Shown: positions 12,413 through 23,290 of the stretch, piece after piece | Layout of the letters: each line of letters begins with the position of its first letter | Position numbering within the stretch: position 1 is the stretch's first letter | Notes under the pieces: generated by a model | Told to the model about the DNA's origin: nothing | What the model saw: the letters and a program-made list of their open reading frames with translations, nothing else | The model's database searches: none | Assembly: GCA_021397845.1 (NCBI GenBank) | Contig: CM038053.1 | Coordinates: 149,628,041-149,692,040, forward strand | Source: Areca catechu | Taxonomy: Eukaryota; Streptophyta; Magnoliopsida; Arecales; Arecaceae | Reading direction: 5' to 3' | DNA: 64,000 nt | Position numbers and translations under genes: made by a program

Positions 12413-13990
12413 ATCACTTGGTCTTTTGATGAGATCTCGTTCCTTAGCTTGCACGATAGCTCTAGTGTTATCACAATAAAGTGACACTAGTTGTTGTATA
12501 TCAAGAACAATGCCCAATTTCATAACGAGTTTCTTCATCCACATAGCTTCCTTTGCGGCTTCACTTGCAGTTATGTACTCTATCTCAATGACTGAGTTAG
12601 CTATAGTTTGCTACTTTGTACTCTTTCAACTCACTACACTGCCATATAGGGTGAAGACATATATCCTGATATGGATTTGCTATCATCTGGATCTAATTGA
12701 AAACTAGAACTCGTATACCCTTCTAGTTTCAACTTTGATCTACCATATATTAGAAAACCATCTTTAGTCCTCATGTACTTAAGAATGTTTTTTATAACTT
12801 TTCAATGATCTTCCTCTGGATCAGCCTCGAACATGCTTACTATGCCTAAGGTATAAGCAACATCAGGCCTGGTACATAACATAGTATACATAATTGATCC
12901 TATAGTCGATGCATAAGGAATCATGCTCATCCATTGTGTCTCTTCTGGTGTCTTAGGAGACATCTTCTTGGAGAGATGTATACCTTTATTCATGGGCAAG
13001 TAACCTCTCTTACTTCCCTCCATGTTGAATCTCTTCAACACTAAGTCATTATACCTAGATTGGGATAAGCCAAGCATTCTCTTAGATCTATCTCTATAGA
13101 TCTTTATACCCAGTATATAGGATGCCTCCCCCAAATCCTTCATGGAGAACTACTTTGATAGCCAAGACTTGATCGATTGCAATATTGGTATATCATTCCT
13201 AATGATAAGTACATCATCAACATACAAAACCAAGAAAACAAGGGCACTTCCACTTGTCTTCTTATACACACATGGTTCATTCATATTCTTGATGAAACCA
13301 AACTCTTTAATCGTCTCATCAAAATGAAGTTCCAACTCCTTGATGCTAGCTTCAATCCATAAATGGATTTCTTAAGCCTGAATACTTGGTTTGGTCTCTC
13401 ACTTGAGACAAACCCCTCTGGTTGTGACATATAGACTTCTTCCACAAGATATAAGGAAAGCAGTCCTTATGTCCATCTGCCAGATCTCATAACCATAGTA
13501 TGCAGCTATGGCAAGTAATATCAGAATAGACTTGAGTAGCCATACTCAAGTCAATACCATGTCTTTGTCTGAAACCTTTTGCCACCAGCCTGGCTTTGTA
13601 GGTCTCAACTTGACCATCTGCTCCTATCTTCTTCTTGAAGACCCATTTATACCCAATTGGTTTTACTTAGGTGGATTAACTAATGTCCAAACCTGATTAG
13701 AGCACATGGAATCCATCTCAGATTTCATGGCTTATAGCTATTTGTCAGAGTCTCTACTCATGATAGCTCTAGTATAGGTCACAGGATCATCATCATGTAT
13801 GATAGTGGCTTCATTGTCATTCCCAATGACAAAGCCATATCTAAGAGATGCACTTCACACTCTCTCTGATCTATGGCAAGGAGGTGTGTGTTGTGGTTGT
13901 TTTTAAACCTTAGGAACATCGGTTGAGGAATTGCTTCAGGTGTAGGTTGAACTTCTTCAAGCTTAAATATCCTCCCACTGCCTCGTTTTG
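12413..13990 (-). pseudogene. Copia2 reverse transcriptase and RNase H
   Basis: The reverse transcriptase palm is intact locally: LVLYVDDVLIIRNDIPIL at about 13180-13235 on the minus strand, then MKDLGEASYILGIKIYRDRS from 13143 down to TRPDVAYTLG. RNase H continues to the truncation with YCDNTRAIVQAKE near 12435-12485 and a disrupted EAEY-like region near 12560. Upstream, 13340-13990 holds the degraded N-terminal part of reverse transcriptase and the linker after integrase, with several stops. The extreme C-terminus of RNase H is missing. Confidence 0.85.
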
Positions 13991-14827
13991 GGATAAACTC
14001 CTTTTCTATGAATGTGGCATGCCTACTGATAAATACTTTTTGCTTAGTAGGGGATAGAAAAGGTATCCCATACCTTCTTTAAGATATCCTACAAACCTGT
14101 ACTTATCAGTCCTAGCACTTAGCTTATGTCCAAAAATATTCCTGACATAAGCAGGGCAACCCCAAATCTTAAAATACTTAAGACTTGGCCTTTTTCCTTT
14201 TTATAATTCATATGGGATACTTTTAACTATCTTTGAGATGGCACCTTATTCATATGTAGGAAGCAGTCTCTAGGGCATATCCCTAGAAGGATACTAGAAG
14301 ATCCGTGAAGCACATCATGGACCGTACCATGTCCAACAAGATATGATTCCTCCTTTCTGCTACACCATTTACCCGTGGTGTGTATGGAGGGGTCCATTCA
14401 TAGAGAACATCTTTGTCTTTAAGATGATCAAGAAGTTCACTAGACAAGTATTCTCCTCCTCGATTAGATCAAAAGATTTTAATACTATGCCCAGTTTGTT
14501 TCTCAACCTCACTTTGATACTCCTTGAATTTATCAAAGATTTCGAACTTGTGTTTCATAAGATACAATATTCAAACCTTGATAAATCATCAATAAAACTG
14601 ATAAAATAAGAGTATTCTCCTCTGGCCTGGGTTGTCATAAGACCACACACATCTATGTGTACTAGACCTAACAACTTAGTTGCCTTATCTCCATGTCTAG
14701 TGAACGGAGACTTGGTCATCATACCCATGAGACAAGACTCACAAGTTCTTAATGATTCATAATCAAAGGGTTCAAAGAAATTATCTTTGTATAACTTGTT
14801 TATCCTAGACTCATTGATATGACCCAA
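13991..14827 (-). pseudogene. Copia2 integrase
   Basis: On the minus strand, GHINESRINKLYKDNFFEPF with CESCLMGMM forms the zinc region at about 14720-14825. The core begins with LVHIDVCGL (first catalytic Asp) and FISFIDDLSRFEY. A frame break near 14560 splits the core, and later parts are readable only in pieces in other frames down to about 14000. It is non-functional. Confidence 0.82.
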
Positions 14828-14836
14828 ATGGCAATG

Positions 14837-15300
14837 CTAAAGATAAGTGACATTCACATTATCTCTCTTTCTTTTCTTGTTTTCAACAAGCATAATCTCA
14901 TCATTGAGTGATAGAATTAAAAGACCATTAGAAAATGTACCACAACCAAAGAATTTATTTGAAAAGAAAATCGAGTACCCATGGTTCGTCAAATTTATTT
15001 CATAACATTGTTTCATCAATAAAGGTATAGAAATAATATTCTTTATAATATTGAGTATATAATAACAATCTTTCAATTCAAGAATATTGCCTACTGGCAA
15101 TAACAAAAGATAGGTGCCAACTGCTTCAGCCTTAATGGGTTCATCACTCATGCCAAACAGCTCGAAATCATCCTTCTTCAAGCTTCTAGGTCTTTGTAAC
15201 CCATGCAATGACTTACAGATATGAGACCCACATCAGTATCTAATACCCATGAATCAGAAACTAAAGAACTCAATGTCAAGTTTGTTTATAGAATGTACAA
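14837..15300 (-). pseudogene. Copia2 protease region
   Basis: Reads SWVLDTDVG near 15230-15255, where the catalytic DTG triplet of copia protease has become DTD, followed by a stop before RRMISSCLA. The rest (LKDCYYILNIIKNIISIPLL, FGCGTFSNGLLIL) is the usual protease-to-integrase linker in an open stretch at 14837-15208. The changed catalytic loop would abolish cleavage. Confidence 0.78.
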
Positions 15301-15963
15301 ACCTTTAGATGCTCCACCAGCATCATGCTTCAGACTTGTAAGATACAACTTACAATTTTTTTTCCAGTGCTTTTGCTTCCCACAGTGATGGCAGGTTCCA
15401 TTAGCAAAGGGCTTCCTCACCTTCTTCCTATTCTAGAAGTTACCTAAGGTCCTCTTCCTCTTTGAACCCTTCTTCATTGCCTGCTTCTTCTTTTCATCAA
15501 CCAGAAGAAGCCGAGCCTTATCACCTTTGAAGTGGCTGTCTACTGTCTTGAGCATATTCAGTAGCTCAGGCAATGACAAATTCAATTTATTCATGTGGTA
15601 ATTCATGAAAAATTATGAGAAGGAATCCGGGAGTGATTGCAAGATTAAGTCCTGATTAAGCTCTCTATCCATCACAAACCCTAGTTATCCTAATTGAGCG
15701 ATCAGGTAAATCATCTTGAGGACATGTGCCTGAATGGAAGAGCCCTCACTCATGCATGCTCGGAATAATTGCTTCTATGTCTCATATCGAGCAGTCCGAC
15801 TATGCTCTCCATAAAGCTCTTTAAAATTGAGCAATATGGACTGAGGTTCCATTTCCTCATGTTGTCTCTGCAACTCGTTGCTCATAGAGGCTAAAATGAT
15901 GTACTTGATAGTTATGCTGTCATCTTGCCACATTTTATATGTGGTCCTTTCCTCCTTAGTAGC
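15301..15963 (-). pseudogene. Copia2 gag (5'-truncated)
   Basis: On the minus strand from 15963: KEERTTYKMWQDD, MSNELQQQHE, a linker, then NYHMNKLNLSLPELLNML and a basic stretch, then a zinc knuckle CHHCGKQKHWKKNC at about 15355-15395 with all four ligands. Stops interrupt it near 15602, 15777 and 15434. The N-terminus is lost at the junction with the LTR at 15964. Confidence 0.8.
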
Positions 15964-17549
15964 TGTTGCCCAGGTGGCTTTTCCAAGAGGGGGGTGAATT
16001 AGAAATTTTTAAAAAATAAGAAATAATGTGCTCTTTGAAAATCCCTTGAAGTGTTAAGTGCTGTGATAAGATAATTGAATGCAGAAGCATAATCAAATAA
16101 GAAACCCTGGAATATAGTCATATTATAGTGGTTCGGAGCAACACATCTCCTACGTCCACTAGCCAAGATTATCACTTAGGATTTCCACTATATCTCCCAC
16201 TGGAATATAGTCGGATTGTTTTCACAGGCTCACAATCCAAACCTCTACACTTTGGTTTTTAAACTGGGCTCATCAAAGAAACCCAACTTGGTTTTACGAG
16301 GATCACCAAGAACCCAACACTTGGTTTTAACACAGGCTAACCAAAAACCTATTTGGTTTTTAAACCGGGCTCACCAATAACCCAACAATTTAATAAAAGA
16401 ATTGTAAAGAAAAGCAACATAATGACAAACAATTTTTTGTCGAATGGTTGCCGATGCAGCTCGAGAGAAGCCCAATTGATTATACTTCAATGCACTTGGT
16501 TGGCTTCTTCACCTTCTTCAATAAATGCTTCAAGCTTTAATTGGTAGTTGGTGAAGGCTTGGAGACTGTCTTGAATGCTCTTGCAGTGCTCTCTTGCTCA
16601 CAAGATAGCTTGGATATTCAATTTAGCATTTACACATTATCTCTTGTTTAAAGTAGTTCAAATCCCTTAAATATATAGTCTTGTACTCTTCTCAGATGAT
16701 TTTAGCCACTGTAGACCATTGGGATGTGATATTTGATCGTTGGAGCACTTTTTGGATTCAAATTCGAAGTTCTGGAACTAGCCGTTATAAGTCTAAAATC
16801 GACCTTTGCATCAGCTCGGATTACTCGAGTCGCTCAGATCCTTAGAGTAGTTCTGGTTGAGTCGACTCTCTATAATCTAGTCAGATTCCTTACTCACTAA
16901 GAGTTGGCTCGCCTTGATTCAAGTCAACTCGGATCCTCAGGCCTTCAAAAATGTAGTATGGAGAGTCAGCTCGGTTGGCTGTAGTTCTTAGAGCTCTTTT
17001 TTTGGACTCTGGAGGAGTCAACTCAATCTCTAAAAAGTCAGCTCGGATGTCTGACTAAATGATAGAGTCAGCTCAGACTCCCTTTGGGTCAGCTCGCTTG
17101 TCTGATTCAGGAAGTGGTACTCTAGACGAGTCGGCTCGGGTCCCTTAGAGTCGGCTCGGATATCTGCGTGCCAGAAATCTTCATGCATGCCATGTACCAG
17201 AGTCGGCTCTCTTCTCTTCGAGTCGCTCAGATGAGTTCTTCAGTGAATTTTCAATCCTTTTCCAGAATTCATCCAGCAAGGCTTCAAGCTTTCAAGATGC
17301 CTTCAAACTCTTCTTACAATATACTCAATGTAATTTTAAGCTTGAAATAACCTAGAAGTAACCCATTTGATTGGTTTTTACTCAAGTTTTTCTTTGGGTT
17401 CTTCTTTACAAGATTCAATTATAATACAACTCAATACAAGAAATAGAAATGTAGGAGTTGAAATTGAGCAATGAATTCATCCTACAAAAACTTGTAAAAC
17501 ACTTGAAGAGTTGTTAGTAAAACAAATGTATGCTCCAATATTTTGTTAT
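15964..17549 (-). repeat. SIRE-like LTR, truncated (copy A)
   Basis: It begins TGTTGCCCAGGTGG and is collinear with the split SireB LTR (45563-46323 plus 55233-56260). It breaks off about 25 bp before the expected end, at a junction with Tat1 pol. No internal region adjoins it, so it is a truncated lone LTR. It holds about a dozen GAGTCGGCTCG-like motifs at 16800-17235 and repeated phrases such as CACCAAGAACCCAACACTTGG near 16260-16390. Confidence 0.85.
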
Positions 17550-18886
17550 TATATCCCTCGTGTGGAGAATGCCCAAGTCGACATCCTCTCTAGGTTGGCG
17601 ACCCTACCGGAGTCGTTGCTGGGGCATACCTTCATCGAGTACCTAGAAGCCCCCGCTACGAGTCTACAGCAGAGGTCCAACAAGTCACCTCTGAGGCAAG
17701 CTGGATGGATCCCTATGTCAAGTACATAACCACCAGTGCCCTACCTGAAGATCGCAAGGAGGCCGGCCTTCTCAAGAAGAAGGCTACACGATATGTGATG
17801 ATGGATGGACAGCTTTATCATAGTCTTATTCCTACCCCCTACTGAAGTGCTTGAAGCCCTCAGAAGCCACCTATGTGCTCCAAGAAATATATGAAGGCAT
17901 CTACGGCAATCACGTGGGGGGCAGGACCCTGGCTTACAAGGCACTCGATTTTGTGAGGAAGTGTGACTGCTATCAGTGCCATGCCTAACATCCAGTGACA
18001 GCCGATGACCCTGCTCTCCCAACTATCAACCCCGTGGTTATTCACCCAGTGGGGATGGACATCCTGGGTCCCTTTCCTCCTGCAGCTAGCCAATAAAAGT
18101 TTTTAATTATGGCCATCGACTACTTCACCAAGTGGGTTGAGGCCGACCCTCTGGCATGGATCACTAAGGCTAAGGTTAGATCGTTCTTCTGGAAGTCAGT
18201 CATCTATCGATTCAGGCTCCGCACTCAATGATTACTGACAATAATGGTAGTTCGATAATCAGGCTTTCAAGGAATTCTTCGTCAACCTCAACATTTGCTA
18301 TCGCTTCACCTCGGTGGCTCACCCTCAGACCAATGGAGAGGCCGAGGTGACCAACTGAACCATCTTGCAAGGGCTCCGTACCATACTGGATGAAGCCAAG
18401 GGTTGTTGGATCAAAGAACTTCCTAGTGTGCTGTGGGCTTACCATACTATACCTCGCATGGCAATTGGCAAGACCCCCTTCAACCTCATCTTCGACATCG
18501 AAGCCATGATTCTGGTGGAGCTTGGTCTGCCCACGCTATGAGTGGACCAGTATGATGAGGCTAAGAATCCAGCCTATCTCCTTCTCAACCTAGATCTTTT
18601 GGATGAGACAAGGGACAAAGCTCGACTTCAAATAGCAGCCTACTGGCAATGAGTAGCTCGCTACTATAACTCTCGCATGAGGCCTAAGGCATTCTACCCA
18701 GGCGACCTAGTCCTCAGGCGAGTAGAGGTGTCCCAGTCGGGAGAATGCAACAAACTTCCCCGAACTGGGAGGGCCCTACAAGGTGGTTGAGGCTCTACCA
18801 GGTGGAGCCTACTATCTCGCCGGGCTTGATGGTGCCCGATTTATGCGGACATGGAATGCAAGCAATCTGAGGATGTACTACCAATA
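17550..18886 (+). pseudogene. Tat1 pol 3' end (RNase H tail, integrase)
   Basis: IPRVENAQVDILSRLATLPE at 17552-17611 is the end of the second RNase H region. Integrase follows: ARYVMMDGQLYH-like linker (about 17790), a degraded zinc region with CDCYQCHA (about 17960), then GMDILGPF with the first catalytic Asp (about 18057) and IDYFTKWVEADPLAWITKAK (about 18117-18175). Later parts shift frame several times near 18215-18780. The end recovers as EGPYKVVEALPGGAYYLAGL and NASNLRMYYQ before TAA at about 18884. Many stops mark it as dead. Confidence 0.85.
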
Positions 18887-18986
18887 ATTTAAGTCTTTCT
18901 CTCAATTATTAAAGTTCCTTTTTGGTGTAACCCTGTCTTTCACCTGTGCAGGAATACATCCGTCCGACTCCAATCCGATGAACAAA

Positions 18987-19450
18987 GCCAAGAAACTTAC
19001 GAAGCCCCGCACTCAAAGCTAAAAAACTTACGAAGCCCCGCACTCAAAGCTAGGAAACTTACGAAGCCCTGTACTCAAAGCCAAGAAACTTACGAAGCCC
19101 CGTACTCAAAGTCGAAAAACTTATGAAGCCTCTCACTCAAAGCCGGGAAACTTACAAAGCCCGGCACACAAAGCTAAAAAACTCATGAAGCCCCACACTC
19201 AAAGCCGAGAAACTCACGAAGCCCTGCACTTAAAGTCGAAAAACTTACGAAGCCCCACACTCAAAGCTAAGAAACTCACGAAGCCCCGCACTCAAAGCTA
19301 GGAAACTCATGAAGCCCTATAATCAAAGCCGAGAAACTCACGAAGCCCCATACTTAAAGCTAGAAAACTTATGAAGCCCCGCACTCAAAGCCAGGAAACT
19401 TATAAAGGCCCGCACTCAAAGCCGGGAGACTCTAGAAGCCCCACATTCAA
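18987..19450 (+). repeat. Tat1 31-bp tandem repeat array
   Basis: About 15 head-to-tail units of 31 bp, each a variant of GAAACTTACGAAGCCCCGCA followed by CTCAAAGCTAG. Units vary mostly at C/T and G/A positions. The array lies in the region between pol and the 3' LTR. Confidence 0.92.
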
Positions 19451-20010
19451 ATGCCTTGCTCATAGTCCAGAGATGTCAGTTGGGAATTCCTAGAGTCCCA
19501 CCATCTGCTGCTTGACTCAGTTTGGCAAATCAAGCCGGGAGACTTCAGGAGCCCCGTATTCAAATGCCTTGCTCATAGTCCAGAGATGTCAACTGGAAAC
19601 TCCTGAAGTCCCACCATCTACCGCTTGACTCATAGTTTGGCAAATCAAGCCGGGAGACTCCAGAAGCCCCGCATTCACCTTGCTCACAGTCTGGAGATGT
19701 CAGCTAGGAACCCCTGAAATCTCACCATCTGCCACTTGACTCACAGTTTGGCAAATCAAGCCAGGAGACTCCAGAAGCCCCACATTCAACTACCTTACTC
19801 ATAGTACGAAGACGTCAACTAGGAACCCCTGAAATCTCACATCTACCACTTGACTCACAGTTTGGCAAATCAAGCCGGGAGACTCAAGAAGCCCTGCATT
19901 CAAACACCATTCTCACAGTCCAGAGATGTCAGCTTGGAAACTCCTGAAATCCCACCATCTATCGCTTGATTCAGCTTGGTGAATCAAGAAGCTCCAGAAA
20001 TCCTGCACTC
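19451..20010 (+). repeat. Tat1 ~112-bp tandem repeat array
   Basis: About five units of 108-115 bp starting CCTTGCTCATAGTCCAGAGA and containing CACCATCTGCCGCTTGACTC and TTTGGCAAATCAAGCCGGGA. Each unit ends with a variant of the 31-bp monomer (AGACTCCAGAAGCCCCGCAT), so this array looks like a higher-order form of the adjacent one. Confidence 0.9.
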
Positions 20011-20627
20011 GGGTTTGTGTGACATTGAGACCAGGAGAAAAAGGGCAAAGCATTCCCAGAAACCTTCGTACTAATTCTAAGGTTCCAGAGTCAACTTGGA
20101 GCAACTAAGGCCTGGGAAAGGCATGCACATATGGTGACCATGAAGCCTATCTCTTTACCATGCAGAAGGGTAAATGAATTGAAGAAAAAGAAGAACCAGG
20201 CTAAGTTTGCCAGTCGAGCTGGACTATATTCTTCATTACGAAGATTAGTCCATCACAAACTCTAAAGGATTCTTTGGAAGTATCTCAAAGAAAAAAAAAA
20301 GAAGACAAGATGAATCGGCCCCCCAATTGAAAAGAAAGTATGTATTCATTGATTAAAGTTTCCTTTACATCCTATGAACGCTGGTGACAGGCCGGGAAGC
20401 CTTCCAAAATCTAAGTTACAAAAGAAGAGAAAGAAAAATCTCAAGCCTCGCTCGCCAGCTCCTTTCCTGGTTGGTGAGAGACCCCTTCTGATGGAGGCGC
20501 ATCCTGGGCAGCAGCAGCTTCGGTTTCAACTTCGACTGCCTCCAACTCTGGCTTTGGCTGCGTGTCTACGGCAGGCATCCTCGGTCCCACGGGAAAGGGC
20601 AACCAGGGAGGATGTCCTCCAACCCCT
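20011..20627. other. Tat1 spacer between repeats and antisense ORF
   Basis: About 600 bp with no conserved frame on the + strand. On the minus strand, the 20380-20627 part is Glu/Ser/Ala-rich and may be the acidic C-terminal tail of the antisense ORF, as seen for the Tat2 counterpart. Confidence 0.45.
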
Positions 20628-22500
20628 TCAATCCGAGGAGATGAATGGCCTTACCTCGAAGTTGTTGAAGCCCTGGTGGTAGGAGTCCAACACCACCTCG
20701 ACAACCTCATCATTAAAGGCCTCGGATGCCTTGAACTTGGGGATGGCCTCAGTGGCTTCCTTCTTGGTAGTCTCCATCAGCACGATGGCCATCATGGCCT
20801 TCTCCAAGGTGGCCACAGTCTTAGCCGCTTCCTTGTCAAGTTTCGCTTGGATGGTCTAGTTCTCCCCTCCAAGCGGGCCACCACCATGGAGGCAGCCACC
20901 TTCTCAGCCCTACGAAGGCTCTTTCCCTTCTCTTCCTTCAGGGCAATCTCGAGCTCGGTGGATTTCTTCTCCAAGTCGATCACCCTCACCTCAGAGCTGG
21001 CCAGCTAGTCCTAGAGGGCCTTCACCTGGCCCTCCAGTTCTTGGGCCTGGGTGGCCTGAGTCCGGGCCTCGTCCCTCTCCTTACGAAGATGGGACTCCCA
21101 TTTCATCAGCCCCTGGTTGGAGTCCCGAGGAGCTGAACATCGAGGGCCACCTGCATAAAGAGCGACAGTCAGTACCTTTACAAACAAGAAAAAAAGAATG
21201 CAACCAAGAAGGAAACTTACCGAGAAGAGTTGAGGGAACATCCCAGTGAAGACATCCACTACTTGCCGGCCGATCCTCTCCTGGTAGTCCAGTGGCTGGG
21301 CGAGGGTGATCATGACCTCCTTGGCCAACTTTCCATCCCTCGTCAACTTGGCATCCCGGGGCATGACGAGGAATATTTTCTCTGACCCCAACCTTGGCAT
21401 CTTGGACATTTCTAAGGCTTCTAGGGAAGTGACTGGTGGAGGCATGGGGCGGTGATAAACTAGTCAGCGGCAGGTCTGTCCCTAGACGGTGGGGTCGGGC
21501 TCTCTAAGGCGGCGTCTCTCACCACCTCCTCCACCTCCGACTACGGTGGAGCTTCAGTTCATGCGGGGGCCACCGGAGGTGCTGGCACGACCCCCTCTAC
21601 TAGTTGGGCCTCCCTCCGGGGCCCACTGGCAGGAGCACGGAATGCTGGCCTAGGCACAATCATGTAGCAGGAGGCTCCCTCCTGGCGGGCTCACTAGCGG
21701 GCCTCCATCCTGGCTCCTCCCGAGCTTTCATCGCAGGTTCCCCTTTGGGCCATGCGGAGATAGCCCTCTTTCTAGACATGCATAGAAGCTCATCCATCGA
21801 AAACCTCATCCCTGTGAAATATAAAAAAGATTGGTCAGTCACCTCTCAAGGCTAGAAATCAAACTCAAAAGAAAAAGAAAAAGCCTGGTATCAAGCCTTA
21901 CCCTGAGGTGGGGTATGGCTGACCCCGGCATTGATGAGGTTTCGCTTGGTCAGTAGATCCTGAAGGACTGGAACCTCAGAAGTAATGAGCTGGTTGAATA
22001 TCTCTTTGTTGACTAGCTCGACTATAGATTGTCAGTTAAGGGAGTAGTCTAGGTCACTCCAAATCCAGTCGACCCCCTCAACCGAGACAAACATGAACCT
22101 GACCTTCCATCCCTTGATGGAAGAAACTTGAGGGTCCCCGGGCGGGGGACCACGAACCACCACCCCTTATTAGATGGGTGGCGCTTCTGGGTGAACAAGA
22201 CCCTGAAAAGGAAGAAACATGCAATAATCCCATAGAAGTGGCAAAGAATAATGAAGCAAAAGATAGTCCGAATATCATTGGGAGCAAGCTAGGCCGGAAC
22301 CAAGCAACAATTGCTCAGAAAAGAAAGAAAAGGGATGGAAAGGACCCCCAAAGAAGAAGTCTTCATACAGGACGATTCGACCCAGGCCACTGGAAATGAC
22401 CCGTTCCTCCGGTTGTGGAACAAAAAGTGGGATGGAGTCAGGGACCCCAAATGCTTTCTAGACATGAAGGAGGTCCTCACCGATCATCATCAAAGCAATG
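20628..22500 (-). pseudogene. Tat1 antisense ORF (gypsy-type transposon protein family)
   Basis: On the strand opposite to pol. From the N-terminal side: VPQPEERVISSGLGRIVLYE (about 22350-22450), LAPNDIRTIFCFIILCHFYG, FTQKRHPSNKGWWFVVPRPG (about 22140-22200), then IKGWKVRFMFVS (about 22080-22115). This order resembles the plant proteins labelled putative gypsy-type transposon. After a low-complexity middle come MSKMPRLGSEKIFLVMPRD (about 21350-21415) and a coiled coil with EAIPKFKASEAFNDEVVEVV (about 20690-20760). Intron-like gaps fit at 21812-21901 (GTAAGG to CAG) and 21151-21220 (GTAAGT to GCAG). Several frameshifts and stops are present. The function of such ORFs is unknown to me; the relationship to Tat2 and Tat3 copies is visible directly. 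Confidence 0.72.
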
Positions 22501-23274
22501 CTGGTGGGACCGCCCGACTCCCTGGTGGGAGCAGAAAGAGGGGGTGGAGGGGCTGCAGGGCATCCAATAATAATCCCCGGCTAGCTAGGACCCTTGCAGA
22601 CCATAAAAGGAACATCCTCCTTCATGCTATCCGAGGAAGGAGGCCTCAGTTAGGATGGACCCATCTCGCCAAAAAAATCCTGGTGGCGGTGGCTTCCACT
22701 AAAAAAACTCAAGGTGAACACGGAGAAAGAAGGCAAAGAAGAGAAGGAAGCCTAAAGACCTAACAAGAGCTCTCCATCAGCACAGGCCGAAGGAGAAGAA
22801 CAGAAGAAGGAAAGGAAGGAAGAAGGAGGGAGAGGTCTGACCTGCTAGAGACTTCGAACCCTGAGGCAAGGAGGAAAACTGAGGAAGAAGATGGACTCTA
22901 CGACCTTTTGTGCTCGGAACACCCTTAAGGGGCAAGAGGGTAGGAAGGGCAAGTCCCTTTCAAGCACCTGCAGAGTCTCGTCGCCTTGTACGAGTCGAAG
23001 ACATGCACCTATTCTTCTCCTTGGCCAACCGAAGCTCACCACGTGTCGATATCTGCTGAGGGTGATGCTTCGATTTGGAGGCACCTGCATCGGGCTCGGT
23101 GCATCAATTATGGTGTCCTTAAAAGAAGGCTGACATGGCACCACTTCGTTAAGGTCGATGGTCGATCTTCGGAGCATCGGTGCTTAAGGCATTAACGGTG
23201 CAGGGAGTGCACCCCTCCATGTCAGCACGATCATTACTCTCATCATCCCGAGCACCGCTTTGTTCTCCAGGCTC
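22501..23274. other. Upstream region of Tat1 antisense ORF
   Basis: GA-rich stretch (22700-22830) and a segment at 23020-23190 that, on the minus strand, resembles the region upstream of the Tat2 antisense ORF: CGAAGCATC-like, GATATCGACACGTGG, then TTCGGTTGGC. It contains a perfect CACGTG box at about 23040. Likely the antisense promoter; inferred, not shown. The open frames here are not convincing as genes. Confidence 0.45.
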
Positions 23275-23290
23275 GAGAGTGGGGGGCATC
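23275..23290 (+). other. Tat1 polypurine tract
   Basis: GAGAGTGGGGGGCATC directly before the LTR start TGATGTGGTACAACC. Tat2 has a similar GGAGTGGGGGGC on its strand. Confidence 0.75.

Larger units (their letters stand above)
12413..15963 (-). mobile_element. Copia2: LTR-less Ty1/copia remnant
   Basis: A minus-strand copia body cut at both ends: inside RNase H at about 12413 and near the gag N-terminus at 15963, where a SIRE-like LTR begins. Order on the minus strand is gag, protease, integrase, reverse transcriptase, RNase H. Stops and frameshifts occur throughout. Residues resemble Copia1, but it is a separate copy or family. Confidence 0.88.

Noticed and set aside
12510..12707. + strand open frame with membrane-like residues
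   Set aside because: Shadow of the minus-strand Copia2 RNase H sequence.
18987..20010. CRISPR-like array
   Set aside because: Repeats are contiguous without unique spacers and lie in a plant retroelement; it is a tandem array.
22845..23177. 110-codon minus frame upstream of the Tat1 antisense ORF
   Set aside because: The opposite strand is equally open and the block aligns with non-coding upstream sequence of Tat2; better read as regulatory.
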